64,000 nt of DNA from an uncultured Pelagibacteraceae bacterium (lineage in GTDB: Bacteria > Pseudomonadota > Alphaproteobacteria > Pelagibacterales > Pelagibacteraceae), in the NCBI GenBank assembly GCA_902561015.1, contig CACENB010000002.1, forward strand, positions 1 to 64,000, written 5' to 3'. Made by a program: the position numbers and the translations under genes. Position 1 is the first letter of the stretch; each line of letters begins with the position of its first letter. Positions 23,200 through 35,994 of this stretch are shown here, in pieces. The notes under the pieces are model-generated. The model worked only from the letters and a program-made list of their open reading frames with translations, did no database searches and was not told the DNA's origin.

Positions 23200-24136
23200 A
23201 GTTTTTTATTTTGCTCTTTATATATCTTGATATTCTATATGTTTCATTAAGTTTATCATATCTCCAATTATCTACTTTGTCATTTAGATCTCTAATAATA
23301 TTAAGTTCTTTAAAAATTTCAAAAAATTTTTTAAATCTATCGTTATTTTTGACATGTGGCATGTGTGCTACATAAATCGGTTTACCAGTAATTGCCGCTT
23401 CAGAAATCATAGATGTAGAGTCACAAGTAACAACTATATGATCTGAAAGTCTCAAGGATGATAGGTATGCTTTTTTATCAATATCTGTAATGACGATCTG
23501 GTTTTCATCAAAATAATTTTTCGCTTTTTCAATTATCTTTTTAGGAGTTCGCATTGAGGGAATTAATATCAACTGATATCCATTATTTAAAAAGTTTTGT
23601 TTAATCTTATAAAAAATGTTCTCTATTTCTGTTTCCTTATAATCATAATATTTATTAGGTCCTCCAACTATTAGAGTAACTATTTTTTCTTTATTGATTC
23701 TAGGTTTCAAATAAGAAATATTTTCATCTAATTCTTTCTCTGTTAAATAATGAATAGCTCCTTTGCTAGAAATAACATTTTCTCCTATCAAACCATCATG
23801 TTCAGGAGCAACCACAAAATCAAACTTAGATAACGAAACCTTTGGATCTTGAATATGAATATTAATAATTTTATCCTTAAGTTTTTTTTTTAAAAAAAGT
23901 GATGGAATTACACTTTTTCTGCCACAAGAAATAACAATATTTAAATCATTATCAATTTTGTTTTTAAATACAAAACTATGTATTGGAGTTATTTTTGGTG
24001 GAATAAGTTTCCAAAAATTATTAAGTTCAATTTTTTCGTGTATAAAATCAATATCTAAAGCCTTCGCTAGTCCTTCAACCTGGCTAATCATGCCGTGCAT
24101 ACCTTCGGTCAATAATAAACCTTTTAATTTAGTCAT
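23186..24136 (-). CDS. ELM1/GtrOC1-like (DUF1022) protein
   Basis: This 316-residue protein resembles the mitochondrial fission ELM1 family common in alphaproteobacteria. The early motif EGMHGMISQVEGLAKAL, the internal IVISCGRKSVIPSL, the segment VTLIVGGPNK and the late CDSTSMISEAAITGKPIYV give a two-lobed GT-B glycosyltransferase-like layout. The bacterial role of the family is not settled; a surface-sugar transfer role is often guessed. It is divergent from trxB with a 21-base gap and couples to the downstream 2OG oxygenase. Family assignment is fairly sure, function is not. Confidence 0.75.
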   Translation of the reverse strand: MTKLKGLLLTEGMHGMISQVEGLAKALDIDFIHEKIELNNFWKLIPPKITPIHSFVFKNKIDNDLNIVISCGRKSVIPSLFLKKKLKDKIINIHIQDPKVSLSKFDFVVAPEHDGLIGENVISSKGAIHYLTEKELDENISYLKPRINKEKIVTLIVGGPNKYYDYKETEIENIFYKIKQNFLNNGYQLILIPSMRTPKKIIEKAKNYFDENQIVITDIDKKAYLSSLRLSDHIVVTCDSTSMISEAAITGKPIYVAHMPHVKNNDRFKKFFEIFKELNIIRDLNDKVDNWRYDKLNETYRISRYIKSKIKNYDIS

Positions 24137-24157
24137 TAATCACTATATAGCTTTCAT

Positions 24158-25102
24158 ATGAGTCAAAATCCAACTAAACACACAAAAGTGTTAATAATTG
24201 GATCTGGTCCAGCCGGATATACCGCAGCAGTTTATGCAGCAAGAGCAATGCTTAACCCTATCTTGGTTTATGGCTCAGAACCTGGAGGACAGCTCACCAC
24301 AACTACAGACGTAGAAAATTATCCTGGTTTTGCCGATGTTATACAAGGTCCATGGTTGATGGATCAAATGAAAGAACAAGCTAAAGCAGTTGGGACTGAA
24401 ATGATAGAAGATCACATTAGTTCAGTTAATTTAAAAACTTCTCCTTTTGAAGCAATCGGTGACACCGGTCAAAAATACACTGCAGACAGCATTATTATCT
24501 CAACTGGTGCTCAAGCAAGATGGTTAAACTTAAAATCTGAACAAGAATTTAGAGGGTTTGGCGTTTCGGCATGTGCGACTTGTGACGGATTTTTCTTTAA
24601 AGACAAAGAGGTTGCAGTTGTAGGTGGTGGTAACGCAGCTGTTGAAGAAGCAATGTTTCTTACAAAATTTGCTTCAAAAGTAAAATTAATCCACAGAAGA
24701 GACAGTTTAAGAGCAGAAAAAATGCTTCAAAAAAAATTAATGGAGAACAAAAAAATTGAAATTATCTGGGACTCGGTTGTAGAAGATATTGTCGGAGACC
24801 AAGACCCTAAGAATGTTAAAGGAATTAAAGTAAAAAATGTAAAAACAAACAAAATTGAAGAAATTAAATTAGATGGAGTTTTTATTGCCATCGGTCATGA
24901 TCCCGCTACACAATTATTTAAAGATCAACTTACTATGGATAAAGAAGGCTATTTAATTACTAAACCAGATTCTACAGAAACAAATATTCCTGGTGTTTAT
25001 GCAGCTGGCGATGTTAAAGATAAAACATTTAGACAAGCGGTAACTGCAGCTGGAATGGGTTGTATGGCAGCTTTGGAAGCTGAAAAATTTTTATCACATT
25101 AA
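24158..25102 (+). CDS. trxB: Thioredoxin-disulfide reductase
   Basis: This is an NADPH-dependent flavoprotein that reduces thioredoxin in the cytoplasm. Its 314 residues are the normal length. An FAD-binding Rossmann motif GSGPAGYTAA lies near residues 15-24, the redox-active CATC at about 138-141 (followed by DG), and an NADPH-binding GGGNAAVEEA. The C-terminal FAD motif is PGVYAAGDVKDKTFRQA. The start ATG is well placed 21 bases from the divergent ELM1-like gene. It is followed after one base by the ADP-ribosylglycohydrolase-like gene. Confidence 0.96.
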   Translation: MSQNPTKHTKVLIIGSGPAGYTAAVYAARAMLNPILVYGSEPGGQLTTTTDVENYPGFADVIQGPWLMDQMKEQAKAVGTEMIEDHISSVNLKTSPFEAIGDTGQKYTADSIIISTGAQARWLNLKSEQEFRGFGVSACATCDGFFFKDKEVAVVGGGNAAVEEAMFLTKFASKVKLIHRRDSLRAEKMLQKKLMENKKIEIIWDSVVEDIVGDQDPKNVKGIKVKNVKTNKIEEIKLDGVFIAIGHDPATQLFKDQLTMDKEGYLITKPDSTETNIPGVYAAGDVKDKTFRQAVTAAGMGCMAALEAEKFLSH

Positions 25103-25103
25103 A

Positions 25104-26051
25104 GTGAAAAATAATTTACATGTATTTTTAGGTGCAACTGTAGCTGATGCTGCAGCAAGACCTTTACATTGGGTTTATAATCAAAAAAAACTCAATTCTT
25201 ACATAAAGGGAAAAAAAGACTTCTCCTTCTTAAAAGAAAATAAAAGTCCTTTTTATAATATTAAAACAGGTAATGTTTCTGGATATAATGAAATTGGTCA
25301 GGTCATGTTCAAGACATTGCTTGAAGGACATGATGATATCAACTCAAGATTTAAAAAAAATATTCTTAAAAATTTCGGCCCTGGAAGTATTTATTGGAGG
25401 AATCTAGGACTTAGATCAAAATATAAAAAAGTTAAAGACTGGCGTGGCATAATTAGTGGTCCCTGGATTCATCAAAATGTAATTGAAACTGTAAAAAATA
25501 TAAAATTAAAAAAAAAATTTACTGGTGGGGTTAAAGTAAATGAGTCAGATGGTTTTTGTGCCAGCCTTCCATATTTTCTTTATGGTTATGATTTTAAAAG
25601 TTTAGAGAAGATAATCGCTACTGTAACAGTTTCAAAGATCAGTCACAAATATGCATTAGCAAAATTTCACATTATAGATCTTGCTCTTAAAGGTGCAAAA
25701 AATCCAATAAATGAATTTGTTAAAAAATTTAAAAAAAACCCTACTTACAAGATAATTATAGATGACATAATTAAAATTAAAAAATTAAAATCAAAGTCTC
25801 ACTCATTGATTGTAAAAAAACTAGGAATGGCATGCAGCTATCCAGGTACGTTTAATAGCTCCGTTCATGCAATACTAAGTTCAACAAACTATCAAAGAGC
25901 TATTTTAAAAACAATTAAGGCTGGTGGATGTAATTGCTCAAGAGCAAATTTTATTGGTGCGTATTTTGCGGCATTAAAAGGATTAAACTCTATTCCAAAA
26001 TCGTGGATTGAAAAAACTCTTCCAGCAAAAAAGATTTTAAATCAAAAATAA
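25104..26051 (+). CDS. ADP-ribosylglycohydrolase-like protein (J1-crystallin-like branch)
   Basis: The 315-residue protein has the all-helical ADP-ribosylglycohydrolase fold signature. It has an early GATVADAAARPLHWVYN and a late GGCNCSRANFIGAYFAA. In active DraG/ARH enzymes the late motif is GGDTDT and its aspartates hold two metal ions; here those positions read Cys-Asn-Cys, as I recall from J1-crystallin/selenoprotein J-like members. The biochemical activity is therefore uncertain. It begins with GTG one base after the trxB stop, so it is probably co-transcribed. It ends 2 bases from the convergent aspC. Confidence 0.72.
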   Translation: MKNNLHVFLGATVADAAARPLHWVYNQKKLNSYIKGKKDFSFLKENKSPFYNIKTGNVSGYNEIGQVMFKTLLEGHDDINSRFKKNILKNFGPGSIYWRNLGLRSKYKKVKDWRGIISGPWIHQNVIETVKNIKLKKKFTGGVKVNESDGFCASLPYFLYGYDFKSLEKIIATVTVSKISHKYALAKFHIIDLALKGAKNPINEFVKKFKKNPTYKIIIDDIIKIKKLKSKSHSLIVKKLGMACSYPGTFNSSVHAILSSTNYQRAILKTIKAGGCNCSRANFIGAYFAALKGLNSIPKSWIEKTLPAKKILNQK

Positions 26052-26053
26052 AA

Positions 26054-29436
<3,383 letters not shown>

Positions 29437-29455
<19 letters not shown>

Positions 29456-30192
29456 TAATTACTGGTGGGGCAACTAGAATTGGAGCTGCAATAGCTGAAG
29501 AATTATCTGGCCCGAATATAGAAATAATTATCCATTATAATAAATCAAAATCCAAAGCTGAGAAGTTAAAGACGAAATTGCAAAAATATGGAGCAATTGT
29601 AAATTTGGTTCAAGGTGACTTAAGTAAAGAAAAAGATATTTCGAGAATTATCAAATTTTCAAAATCCAAAATGAAATTTTTTGATTGCTTAATTAATAAT
29701 GCTTCAATATTTGAGAATGACAAATTAAAAAATTTTAACTCAGACAGTTGGGAGAAGCATATTTCAACAAATCTTAAAGCCCCAGCTTTTTTATCAAAAG
29801 AGTTTTCGAAAAATACTAGGGGAAAAAATAACAATATCATTAATATTATTGACCAAAGAGTTTTTAAGTTAACCCCCTTTTTCTTTTCATATACTCTCAG
29901 TAAAAGTGGACTTTACACTTTAACTAAAACCAGCGCCATGAGCCTTGCACCAAAAATACGTGTAAATGGGATAGCTCCTGGTCCCACAATAAAGAATAAA
30001 AGACAATCAGAAAAACATTTTCGAAAACAATATTTAGCAACACTGTTAAAACAACAGGTAAATGTTGAAGAAATATGTAAAGCTGTAAAGTTTTTTATTG
30101 AAAATGATTCCATTACAGGGCAAATTTTGGCTATGGATAGCGGTCAAAGTTTAAATTGGCAAACCCCCGACGTAATAAACAGTAAAGAATGA
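29437..30192 (+). CDS. Short-chain dehydrogenase, possibly FolM/pteridine reductase-like
   Basis: This is an NAD(P)-dependent SDR of 251 residues. The nucleotide motif TGGATRIG is at about 9-16 and the catalytic YTLSK at about 151-155. The position usually held by the catalytic Ser lies in INIIDQRVF, where Asp takes its place; this is typical of pteridine reductases and FolM (dihydromonapterin reductase). It begins with GTG inside the 3' end of uvrB. The folB gene two places downstream makes a pterin/folate role plausible. The SDR fold is sure; the substrate is inference. Confidence 0.82.
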
Positions 30193-31097
30193 GATTTTTA
30201 ATTCTTACTATTTGGTTATATCTTACATCAATAGTTTATGCGGATAATCATAATATTAACCAAAGTGGATTTTTATCAAAAAAATTAAAGGTAACAAAAT
30301 TATCAAAGATAGATAATCCTAAAGAAAAAATAATTTTAATTTATAATCACGGTCAAAATACTTTTGATGGCTCAGGCAAATCTTGTACAGATTATGGGCA
30401 AATTAGAAATCAAGCTTCACTTGTTGGTGAAAGAATAAATGGAAAAGAGATTATGGTTTATAATCTTTGTACTCATAAATTAAAAGGCGATATGCCATTA
30501 AAATGGTGGGTATCAAAAGATAAACCGTATGTAGGAAAAACAAAAATAGACAAAAGGGTTGAGGCTAATTTGCAATTAGTAAAAAAAATTAATTCTTTGG
30601 GTATTCCAAGAAATCAAATTTTTGTAACTGGACATTCTTGTGGAGGTCTTACAACTTTATTATTTTTTTCAAGACACCCCGATCAAGCAGCTGGAGGAAT
30701 AGCATATATGCAGGCATGTTTTGGTAAAATTTCGAAACAATATAAAGTTAAAAAACTAGGAGCTGATAAAGCTTTAGAAAATTTTAAAAAGAAAAGACCT
30801 GGACCATATAAAATTCGTGAAAAATTTAATGATGAAATTAAAAATTTGAAAGTACCGCTACTAGCCTTTACCCATCCGAAAGATAATTATGAGGGATTAC
30901 TATCAGACTGGCTGGAAGATATACCTGGCATGAAAAGAATAGTTATCTCGGATGATTTAAAAATTAATGGGGTAAAATGTAAAAAGAAGGGAAAATATAA
31001 AACGGAGCCTATTAAGAGAGGACACGATATGGACCAGGGCACTTGTTTCCAGTATTATAATTCAGAAATAAAAAAATATATCAAATCAAGAATTTAA
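30189..31097 (+). CDS. Secreted serine hydrolase-like protein (alpha/beta fold)
   Basis: This is a 302-residue exported protein with a signal peptide (about 1-18, [18 protein letters not shown]). It then has the start of an alpha/beta hydrolase fold (IILIYNHGQNTFDGSG) and a nucleophile elbow GHSCGGLTTLLF with Ser near 155. A late Asp (FTHPKDNYEG) and His (KRGHDMDQGTCF) could complete the triad. Several cysteines suggest disulfides. The substrate is unknown. Its ATG overlaps the SDR stop (ATGA), so it is in the uvrB-SDR-hydrolase-folB-uvrC-pgsA run. Confidence 0.68.
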   Translation: MRFLILTIWLYLTSIVYADNHNINQSGFLSKKLKVTKLSKIDNPKEKIILIYNHGQNTFDGSGKSCTDYGQIRNQASLVGERINGKEIMVYNLCTHKLKGDMPLKWWVSKDKPYVGKTKIDKRVEANLQLVKKINSLGIPRNQIFVTGHSCGGLTTLLFFSRHPDQAAGGIAYMQACFGKISKQYKVKKLGADKALENFKKKRPGPYKIREKFNDEIKNLKVPLLAFTHPKDNYEGLLSDWLEDIPGMKRIVISDDLKINGVKCKKKGKYKTEPIKRGHDMDQGTCFQYYNSEIKKYIKSRI

Positions 31098-31101
31098 TTT
31101 T

Positions 31102-31527
31102 ATGAGAAAGAATAACTTTAGAGTTGTTAAAATTGATAAGAAAAAATCTCTTTTTAATTATGAGAAAAAAATTTTAATCAACGAACTAATTCTAGATTTA
31201 AAACTTGGTTATTATGATTTTGAGAAAGTTAAAGCACAAAAAGTAAAATTTAGCTTAGAAATAGATTGTGAAGACAAAAAACCAACTAATGATAAGGATA
31301 TTAAATCAATTGTAAACTATGGCACGGTGGTAAAATTAATAAAGAACTTAGTAAAAAAGAAACATTATAATTTTTTAGAGACATTGGCTGAGGCTGTATT
31401 TGATGAACTATTTAAAGACAAGAGAATAGGTAAAATAACTTTAAAAATTGAGAAACTAGAAATCTTAAAAAATTGCTCATCTGTTGGAATTCAAATTTCA
31501 AAAAAAAGAAGTCATGATAAGCTCTGA
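31102..31527 (+). CDS. folB: Dihydroneopterin aldolase
   Basis: This folate-pathway enzyme converts dihydroneopterin to hydroxymethyl-dihydropterin. The 141 residues are slightly longer than the usual 120 because of an N-terminal extension of about 25. Conserved features are [20 protein letters not shown], the YGTVV strand, [13 protein letters not shown] and the late [15 protein letters not shown]. It lies 4 bases after the hydrolase gene and overlaps the start of uvrC by 14 bases. The FolM-like SDR two genes upstream would act in the same pterin chemistry. Confidence 0.85.
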   Translation: MRKNNFRVVKIDKKKSLFNYEKKILINELILDLKLGYYDFEKVKAQKVKFSLEIDCEDKKPTNDKDIKSIVNYGTVVKLIKNLVKKKHYNFLETLAEAVFDELFKDKRIGKITLKIEKLEILKNCSSVGIQISKKRSHDKL

Positions 31528-33349
31528 AATTGGAAAAGAAGTTATTAAAAAAGAACTTTCATTAATTCCTAAACTACCTGGCGTTTATCGAATGTTAAAT
31601 GAAAAGGACGAGATTCTTTATGTTGGAAAAGCTAAAAATTTACCCAATAGATTAAAAAGTTATATCTCTGAAAAAAATCATATTATCCGAACAGAAAGAA
31701 TGTTGTCCCAAACAAGGAAACTTGAGGTAACAACAACATCTAACGAAAGTGAAGCTCTACTTTTAGAAGCAAATTTAATTAAAAAATATAAACCTAAATT
31801 CAACATACTTTTAAGAGATGATAAGTCTTTTCCATTCATATTTATTGGCAATAAAGATAAATGGCCTCAAATTAAAAGACATAGAGGAAAGAAAACTAAA
31901 GAGGGATTTTATTTTGGCCCTTTTGCCTCTGCCGGTTCTGCAAATTGGACAATTAAAATGATACAAAAAATTTTTCATTTGAGAGTTTGTGATGATACTG
32001 TTTTTAAAAATAGAGAGAGACCTTGTATTTTATATCAAATCAAAAGGTGTTCTGCTCCATGTGTTGATTATATAAAAAAAGAAGATTATCAACAAACAGT
32101 AAAGGACGCGATTGAGTTTGTTTCTGGTAAGTCGAGAAGAATTCAAAAAAATTTATCAGATCAAATGGAAAAGGCTAGTGAGGATTTAGATTTTGAAAAA
32201 GCAGTAATTCTTAGAGATAGAATAAAGTCTTTAAATATAATTCAATCATCTCAGAGAATAAATGAAGCCAATCTTGTAGAGGCAGATGTAATTGCTGGTT
32301 ATAAGGAGTCTGGTAAAACTTGCATTCAAGTATTCTTTTACAGGTCAAAACAAAATTGGGGTAATCAGTCCTTTTTCCCAAAACATGATCCAGATGAAAA
32401 ATTAAGTAACATTTTAAATTCTTTCATTTCTCAATTTTATGAAAATAAAAGTGTTCCTTCCTCAATAATTTTATCTGAGGAAATAAAAGAAAAAACTTTA
32501 ATTGAAAAAACTTTGTCCCATAAGGAAAATAAACAAATAGTTATTTCTGTAGCAAAAAAAGGAGCAAAATTAAAAGTTATTAACCAAGCTATTAAAAACG
32601 CAAAAGATAGTCTTAATAGAAAACTATATGAGAGCAAAAATAATCGAGATTTATTCGACTCGGTAGCGAATAAATTTAATTTAGAAACAAATATCAATCT
32701 CATAGAGGTTTACGATAATAGTCATATTCAAGGAACAAATAGCGTTGGTGCTTTAATTGCTTATGGTGATGAAGGATTTATCAAAAAAAGATATAGAAAA
32801 TTTAACATAAAAATAAAAAAAAATGAGCAAGATGACTATGGAATGATGAAAGAAGTTTTATCAAGAAGGTTCAAAAGAGCTGTCCAAGAAAAAGATAATT
32901 ACCTTACTTTTCCTGACTTAGTTTTAATAGATGGCGGAAAAGGCCAATATTCAGTTGCTAGAGAAAGTTTAAATGAGCTAGGGCTACATGATATTCCTAT
33001 AATTGCAATAGCCAAAGGGAAATTAAGAAATAGTGGAAACGAGACATTTTTTCATAATGGTAAAGAATATAAATTTGAAAAAAATGACCCTACCCTTTTT
33101 TTTCTCCAAAGAATCAGAGATGAATCTCACAGATTTGCAATAAGTGCTCATAGAGCTAAACGAAAAAAGGGTTTAAGTAAGTCCCTTTTGGATCAAATAG
33201 ATGGTATTGGAATGATAAGAAAAAGAGCATTGCTTAATCATTTTGGTTCTGCAAGAGCAGTTGAATCTGCAAGTCTTGATGAAATTAAATCTGTTGATGG
33301 TGTAGAAGAAAAAGTTGCTAAAAAGATATATAACTTTTTTCATGAATAA
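31514..33349 (+). CDS. uvrC: Excinuclease ABC subunit C
   Basis: This is the dual-incision nuclease of nucleotide excision repair, 611 residues from the ATG at 31514. That start lies inside folB and leaves the conserved [20 protein letters not shown] near the N-terminus. It contains a GIY-YIG domain (about 15-95), a Cys-rich segment ([15 protein letters not shown]), a UVR domain (about 195-230), an RNase H-like endonuclease core with [16 protein letters not shown] and VLIDGGKGQ, and C-terminal helix-hairpin-helix motifs ([18 protein letters not shown]). An upstream in-frame start at 31484 is less likely. Confidence 0.97.
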   Translation: MISSEIGKEVIKKELSLIPKLPGVYRMLNEKDEILYVGKAKNLPNRLKSYISEKNHIIRTERMLSQTRKLEVTTTSNESEALLLEANLIKKYKPKFNILLRDDKSFPFIFIGNKDKWPQIKRHRGKKTKEGFYFGPFASAGSANWTIKMIQKIFHLRVCDDTVFKNRERPCILYQIKRCSAPCVDYIKKEDYQQTVKDAIEFVSGKSRRIQKNLSDQMEKASEDLDFEKAVILRDRIKSLNIIQSSQRINEANLVEADVIAGYKESGKTCIQVFFYRSKQNWGNQSFFPKHDPDEKLSNILNSFISQFYENKSVPSSIILSEEIKEKTLIEKTLSHKENKQIVISVAKKGAKLKVINQAIKNAKDSLNRKLYESKNNRDLFDSVANKFNLETNINLIEVYDNSHIQGTNSVGALIAYGDEGFIKKRYRKFNIKIKKNEQDDYGMMKEVLSRRFKRAVQEKDNYLTFPDLVLIDGGKGQYSVARESLNELGLHDIPIIAIAKGKLRNSGNETFFHNGKEYKFEKNDPTLFFLQRIRDESHRFAISAHRAKRKKGLSKSLLDQIDGIGMIRKRALLNHFGSARAVESASLDEIKSVDGVEEKVAKKIYNFFHE

Positions 33350-33357
33350 AAATAAAA

Positions 33358-33942
33358 ATGCTTAAGAAAATACCTAATATATTGACTATTGGAAGAATTT
33401 TGATTGTTCCATTTTTTGTTTTAGCATTTTATCTCCCTGGTTTTTATGGAGACTTTACTGCATTAATTCTTTTTTTAGTCGCATCATTTACTGATTTTTT
33501 AGATGGTATGTTAGCTAGATTACTCGGAGAAGAGTCTAAGCTAGGTGAGTTACTAGATCCAATTGCAGATAAAATAATTGTTGCTGCAGCTCTCATTCTT
33601 TTAGTAATGGACGGTACAATTAGAAATTATGAAGTTATTGCTGCTATAATTATTCTGACGCGTGAAATATTAGTTTCTGGTCTAAGAGAATTTTTAGCTA
33701 AAGGTAAAATTAAACTTCCTGTTTCAAATCTAGCTAAATTGAAAACTGTCTTACAGATGGTTTCGATTGCTCTTTTATTATCAGGAGATACTGGAAACAA
33801 AATTATAAATTTTCAGGATTATAACGCTCAAACAATAGGAATTATTTTACTATGGCTCTCTGCAGCTTTAACTCTTTTTACCGGATACGAATATATGCGG
33901 AAAGGAATTGATCACGCTATTTCAGAAGATAATAAAGATTAA
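33358..33942 (+). CDS. pgsA: CDP-diacylglycerol-glycerol-3-phosphate 3-phosphatidyltransferase
   Basis: This inner-membrane enzyme makes phosphatidylglycerol phosphate from CDP-diacylglycerol. The 194 residues have several membrane helices and the full CDP-alcohol phosphotransferase signature, DGMLARLLGEESKLGELLDP, with the remaining Asp just after (IADK). Its ATG follows uvrC by 8 bases. The uvrC-pgsA pairing is widespread in proteobacteria. The 3' end overlaps ilvE on the other strand by 4 bases. Confidence 0.95.
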   Translation: MLKKIPNILTIGRILIVPFFVLAFYLPGFYGDFTALILFLVASFTDFLDGMLARLLGEESKLGELLDPIADKIIVAAALILLVMDGTIRNYEVIAAIIILTREILVSGLREFLAKGKIKLPVSNLAKLKTVLQMVSIALLLSGDTGNKIINFQDYNAQTIGIILLWLSAALTLFTGYEYMRKGIDHAISEDNKD

Positions 33943-34820
33943 GCTGCTTTTTTCTTTTTTACTAAAGTTTGATAGCTTTCATTAAGATTAATTATCATAT
34001 CACAAACTTTGTATTGGTTTTCAGCGATGCAAGATACTGGGGTTACCTCTGCAGCAGTACCAGTTAAGAAACATCCAACAAAATTTGGGAGTTCACTTGG
34101 ATTTATTTTTCTTTCGTGAACTTTAATATTTTTAGATTTTGCAATATCGATTACAGTTCTTCTTGTAATACCATCTAAAAACGAGTCAGGAATTGGGGTA
34201 TGCAGCTCTCCATTTTTATCTTTGAAAAAAATATTTGCACCTGTGGCCTCAGCAACATTTCCCTCATAATCTAACATTAACGAGTCTGTATAACCCTGTT
34301 TTTCAGCTTCGTGCTTTGAAAGAGTACATATCATATAAAGTCCTGAAGCTTTTGTATCCCAGGGAATAGTATCTGGTGCAGGTCTTCGCCATTTAGATAT
34401 ATTTAACTTAATACCCTCTACTTTAAGTTTTGGATCAAAATATGATCCCCACTCCCAAGTAGCTATTGCAACATGAATTTTTGTATGCTGAGCAGATATT
34501 GCCATCATCTCACTCCCTCGCCAAGCAACAGGCCTAACATATCCATTTTCAACTTTTTGGGTTGCAATTATTTTTTTACTAGCTGAATTAATTTCCGCCT
34601 CTGTATATGGAATTTCGAAACCCATTCTTTTGGCTGAATAAAATAATCTTGAAGTATGCTCCTCTAATTTAAAGATCGAACCATCATAAACTCGCTCTCC
34701 CTCAAAAACACAACTCGCATAATGTAAACCATGACTTAAAACGTGTAATTTAACCTCTGACCAATCGACTAAATCGCCATTGTACCATATTTTACCTGTT
34801 CTTTTATCGTAAGGTATCAT
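33939..34820 (-). CDS. ilvE: Branched-chain amino acid aminotransferase
   Basis: This fold-type IV PLP enzyme catalyses the last step of valine, leucine and isoleucine synthesis. The 293 residues show the family start VDWSEVKLHVLSHGLHYASCVFEG, the PLP-lysine region KASGLYMICTLSKHEAE with Lys near 156, and the phosphate-binding EATGANIFF and DGITRRTVI motifs. ATG is preceded by a short AT-rich gap shared with the divergent marR gene. Length and motifs match canonical BCAT. Specificity within branched-chain amino acids cannot be resolved here. Confidence 0.95.
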   Translation of the reverse strand: MIPYDKRTGKIWYNGDLVDWSEVKLHVLSHGLHYASCVFEGERVYDGSIFKLEEHTSRLFYSAKRMGFEIPYTEAEINSASKKIIATQKVENGYVRPVAWRGSEMMAISAQHTKIHVAIATWEWGSYFDPKLKVEGIKLNISKWRRPAPDTIPWDTKASGLYMICTLSKHEAEKQGYTDSLMLDYEGNVAEATGANIFFKDKNGELHTPIPDSFLDGITRRTVIDIAKSKNIKVHERKINPSELPNFVGCFLTGTAAEVTPVSCIAENQYKVCDMIINLNESYQTLVKKKKAA

Positions 34821-34886
34821 GAATGAAATATTTATTTATTAAAAAATATCTTTGTATCTATAATATGTCAATATAACTTACCTATA

Positions 34887-35324
34887 ATGAAAGAACTTTT
34901 ATATCTAAAAGATGACCAATTGAAAGATTTGATTGAGAAAATATTTGTTGGCTATAGAGAAACCTTTTCAGACTCAAAGAAAATTCTAGACAAATACTCA
35001 ATTGGTTTAGCTCATCAAAAAGTTATACATTTATTATCAATGTATGAGGGTATTTCAATTTCTAAATTACTTGCAAAACTAAAAGTAACAAAACAAAGTT
35101 TAAATAGGGTGTTAAAAGATTTGATAAAACTTGAGATTATTGTTTTTAAAAAAGATGAGATTGATACAAGAATTAAACATGTTTATTTGAATGAAAAGGG
35201 TAAAAAAATTTTTGAGGAAATATTTTTGTTACAAAAAAAAAGAATTTATAATGCACTTCTAGATTCAAGTTCTGAAGAGGTAATTAATTTCGATAAAGTC
35301 CTAAAAAAAATCATCAATGGATAA
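34887..35324 (+). CDS. MarR-family transcriptional regulator
   Basis: This winged-helix DNA-binding protein has 145 residues. The recognition-helix region SKLLAKLKVTKQSLNRVLKDLIKLEII and the wing KKDEIDTRIKHVYLNEKGKKIF are typical of MarR proteins. Its 3' end overlaps ompR by 8 bases, so the three genes marR-ompR-envZ form an operon. The effector is unknown. It may sense a small molecule that tunes the downstream two-component pair, or regulate the divergent ilvE; neither is proven. Confidence 0.88.
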   Translation: MKELLYLKDDQLKDLIEKIFVGYRETFSDSKKILDKYSIGLAHQKVIHLLSMYEGISISKLLAKLKVTKQSLNRVLKDLIKLEIIVFKKDEIDTRIKHVYLNEKGKKIFEEIFLLQKKRIYNALLDSSSEEVINFDKVLKKIING

Positions 35325-35994
35325 TTTTATTGCTCATATATTAGTTGTAGATGACGACGATGGAATTAGATCTTTAGTAAGAAAGTATCTAAATGAAAAT
35401 AAATTTTTAATATCTACAGCGGAAAATGCAGAAGATGCTAAAAAAAAAATAGAATTAATAAAGTTCGATTTAATTATATTAGATATAATGATGCCAGGTA
35501 AGAGTGGATTAGAATTTATTCAAGAAAATAAAAAAAAATTGGAGACTCCAATTATCTTATTAACTGCTAAAGGTGAACCAAGTGAGAGAATTGAGGGCTT
35601 AGAAATAGGAGCTGATGATTATTTACCTAAACCTTTTGAGCCTAAAGAATTAATTTTAAGAATTAAAAATATTTTAAATAAGACAAAAAAAGTTAATCAA
35701 AAAAGAGTAATTGAATTCGATAAAATAAAAATTGATCTTAATAAACTTATGATTTTAAAGGATAATAAGGAATTTAAGATTAATAATACTGAAAAAATTA
35801 TTTTAGAGAAAATGATCAATAATCCAGGCAAGACTTTTTCTAGAGAAAATATTGGGATACTAATTAATTTAGATAAAGAAAGATCTATAGACGTAATTAT
35901 TACTAGATTGAGAAAAAAAATTGAGGATGATCCAAAAAATCCTAAATTTTTACAAACAATGAGAGGAGTTGGTTATGTTTTATGGATTAAATAA
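35317..35994 (+). CDS. ompR: OmpR-family response regulator
   Basis: This is a two-component response regulator of 225 residues. The receiver domain (about 1-120) has acidic pocket residues DDDD near 13, phospho-acceptor Asp in LIILDIMMPGKSG near 56, and Lys in YLPKPFEPKEL. The C-terminal OmpR/PhoB winged helix (about 130-225) carries SRENIGILI, RSIDVIITRLRKKIEDDP and the final RGVGYVLW. It overlaps envZ by 20 bases and marR by 8. The EnvZ/OmpR name follows the family; the target genes in this organism are unknown. Confidence 0.93.
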   Translation: MDNFIAHILVVDDDDGIRSLVRKYLNENKFLISTAENAEDAKKKIELIKFDLIILDIMMPGKSGLEFIQENKKKLETPIILLTAKGEPSERIEGLEIGADDYLPKPFEPKELILRIKNILNKTKKVNQKRVIEFDKIKIDLNKLMILKDNKEFKINNTEKIILEKMINNPGKTFSRENIGILINLDKERSIDVIITRLRKKIEDDPKNPKFLQTMRGVGYVLWIK

